Shown: positions 62,719 through 64,000 of the stretch, in pieces
Position numbering within the stretch: position 1 is the stretch's first letter
How the letters are laid out: each line of letters opens with the position of its first letter
Source of the DNA: Streptomyces cirratus
GTDB taxonomy: Bacteria; Actinomycetota; Actinomycetes; Streptomycetales; Streptomycetaceae
Length of the DNA stretch: 64,000 bases
Assembly: GCF_014650775.1 (NCBI RefSeq)
Contig: NZ_BMVP01000013.1
Span: 62,001 to 126,000 of the forward strand
Reading direction: 5' to 3'
Program-made: the position numbers and the translations under genes
The notes under the pieces: model-generated
What the model saw: only the letters and a program-made list of their open reading frames with translations
What the model was told of the DNA's origin: nothing
The model's database searches: none

Positions 62719-64000
62719 TCAGGTGGTGGCGGGCGTACGGGTGAAGAGGCGGCCGGCGAGGTCGACGCCGGTGACCGAGCCGTCCGCGTCCCGGGTGAAG
62801 AAGCCGCGCTGCCCCTTCAGGCCGCCCTCGGTGACGATGTACTCGTCGCCGTCGCCGGGCAGGAACCCCATCTCGGCCGGAGCGTAGCCCGGGGGCATGT
62901 CGGCCTCCGAGGCCTCGCGGATCTCCGGCTTGATCTCCGCCGCGAGGGTGAGCCGGGCGCCGTCGACGGCGATGTCGAGGTTCATCGCGTCGATCTCGTA
63001 CCGGCCCGCGACCTCCCGCGCCCGCGTCGCCTCGAAGGGGACCGGCTCCGGGTCCTCGTCGACCACGCCGAGGTAGTGCTCCAGCGCCCAGCGGACGACG
63101 GACTGGTTGAAGGGGTAGCCCTCGGGGCCGGCGTTGGCCAGGGAGACGACGGCGAAGTTCCGTTCGGGGACGAGGAGCAGGTCGGCGAACTGCCCGTTGC
63201 CCGATCCGCCGTGCCCGACCGTGCCCACGCCGTCCACCTCGCGCAGGAACCAGCAGATCCCGAAGGCGTCCCCGAGGGTGCTGGCGCGCAGCGCGACCGT
63301 CGGCTCCTTCATGCTGTGCAGCGCCTGGGCGGGCAGGACGCCGTCCCCCGCGCCGAGATGGAAGCGGGCCCAGCTCAGCAGGTCGCTCACCGAGGAGGCG
63401 ATGCCGCCGCCGGGGTTGTTGGCGAGGGCGCCGCTCGGGTTGGCCCGCCACGGCCGCGCGGGGCGCAGGGCCCCGTCCTCGTCGCGGTTGTGCCCGACGG
63501 CGAACCGCCGGATCATGATCTCGTCGATGTCGAAGAAGGTGTTGGCCAGCCCGGCGGGTTCGAGGACCAGTGAGGCCACGGCCTTCTCGAAGGGCAGGCC
63601 GGTCACCTTCTCGATGATCCGCCCCGCCAGGTTGTAGCCGGCCTGGCTGTACGAGGGGCGCGCACCGGGCGGCCCGATCAGGGGCAGTTCGGACATCTTC
63701 GCCACGAACTCGGACAGCGAGCCGGTTCCCTCGTCCGTGTCGATGAGGTTCCAGTCCAGACCCGCGGTGTGGTTGAGCAGGTTGAGTACGGTGATGGCCG
63801 CCGCGCTCCGCTCGTCGGCGAGCCGGAGTTCGGGGACGTAGCGGCGCACGGGTGCGTCCAGCTCCACCTTGCCCTCGGCGACCAGGCGCATCAGCGCGGT
63901 CGAGGTGAAGGTCTTGGTCACCGATCCCAGGTGGAAGAGCGTCTTGTCGTCGACCGGAAGCGGGTTGCCGACGTGCGTCACGCCGTGTGAGGCGTGGAAC
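62719..64000 (-). CDS. Serine beta-lactamase-family hydrolase, N-terminus beyond the window
   Basis: The C-terminal ~427 residues of a class C beta-lactamase/esterase-type protein. HLGSVTKTFTSTAL carries the SxxK active site, RPSYSQAGYNLAGRIIEKV the Tyr-x-Asn motif, and GHGGSGNGQFADLLLVP the HxG-like KTG equivalent. The reading frame stays open and family-like to position 64000 (FHASHGVTHVGNP), so the start lies outside. Such proteins are D-aminopeptidases, esterases or transpeptidase-like enzymes. The C-terminal ~120 residues form an added beta domain. It is convergent with the ArsR gene, 7 bases apart. Confidence 0.85.
   Translation of the reverse strand, partial: FHASHGVTHVGNPLPVDDKTLFHLGSVTKTFTSTALMRLVAEGKVELDAPVRRYVPELRLADERSAAAITVLNLLNHTAGLDWNLIDTDEGTGSLSEFVAKMSELPLIGPPGARPSYSQAGYNLAGRIIEKVTGLPFEKAVASLVLEPAGLANTFFDIDEIMIRRFAVGHNRDEDGALRPARPWRANPSGALANNPGGGIASSVSDLLSWARFHLGAGDGVLPAQALHSMKEPTVALRASTLGDAFGICWFLREVDGVGTVGHGGSGNGQFADLLLVPERNFAVVSLANAGPEGYPFNQSVVRWALEHYLGVVDEDPEPVPFEATRAREVAGRYEIDAMNLDIAVDGARLTLAAEIKPEIREASEADMPPGYAPAEMGFLPGDGDEYIVTEGGLKGQRGFFTRDADGSVTGVDLAGRLFTRTPATT

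Overview
The window is very GC-rich, uses GTG and ATG starts, has a few rare TTA leucine codons and carries many secondary-metabolism genes (an AfsA-type butenolide synthase, an MbtH protein, an iterative-looking type I polyketide synthase, an AurF-like oxygenase). This fits a Streptomyces or close relative, probably an accessory part of the chromosome. No rRNA, tRNA, CRISPR array, transposase or integrase was recognised.

Region 1 (about 0.3-28.1 kb) is a biosynthetic block bounded at both ends by a matching signalling cassette. Each cassette is a short exported-looking peptide gene (2233-2382 and 26611-26754) whose product ends in the same five residues, VIDWP, followed by a hairpin and then an XRE-TPR regulator (2568-3791 and 26931-28148). 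The two regulators are paralogues, and the arrangement resembles RRNPP-type peptide quorum sensing. Inverted TTGNCA/TGNCAA elements recur at the promoters of these cassettes and at the central divergent promoter (12.35-12.59 kb). The left operon runs leftwards from 12.33 kb: NagA-like amidohydrolase, GART-like formyltransferase, NDK-like protein, class III aminotransferase, [2Fe-2S] BFD protein, FAD oxidoreductase, NUDIX, HAD phosphatase and MFS exporter. The right operon runs rightwards from 12.59 kb: two HAD phosphatases, a thymidylate-kinase-like enzyme, two paralogous cupins, Gfo/Idh oxidoreductase, SDR, flavin-binding protein, AurF-like diiron oxygenase, nucleotidyltransferase and PqqD-like RRE. 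A 22-residue peptide gene with its own promoter and terminator comes next, then an asparagine-synthetase-like ligase and an ABC exporter. Together this looks like a RiPP-type pathway merged with nucleotide/amino-sugar-type chemistry. I do not recognise the product.

Region 2 (28.6-37.3 kb) holds a stand-alone FAD monooxygenase, an XRE/ImmA-IrrE/MAB_1171c-like module with two membrane-protein paralogues, an Old Yellow Enzyme homologue, a small membrane protein, a vWA protein and several short tandem repeats.

Region 3 (37.6-56.9 kb) is a second biosynthetic cluster: two aldo/keto reductases, MarR, SDR, cyclase-family hydrolase, ABM monooxygenase, MFS exporter, KAS III, HAD phosphatase, AfsA-like synthase, aromatic-type FAD monooxygenase, quinone oxidoreductase, PaaK-like adenylating enzyme, a single-module PKS (KS-AT-degenerate DH-ACP) and TetR. 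A shared ATAAGA-N2-TCTTAT-like operator lies before the first reductase and the MFS gene. TTA codons in the MFS and PKS genes suggest bldA dependence. A non-reduced polyketide, possibly joined to a butenolide-type C3 unit, is a reasonable guess.

Region 4 (56.9-64 kb) carries a second XRE/ImmA-IrrE/MAB_1171c module with a PAP2-like membrane protein, a divergent MFS/ArsR-type pair, and the C-terminal part of a serine beta-lactamase-family protein cut by the window end.
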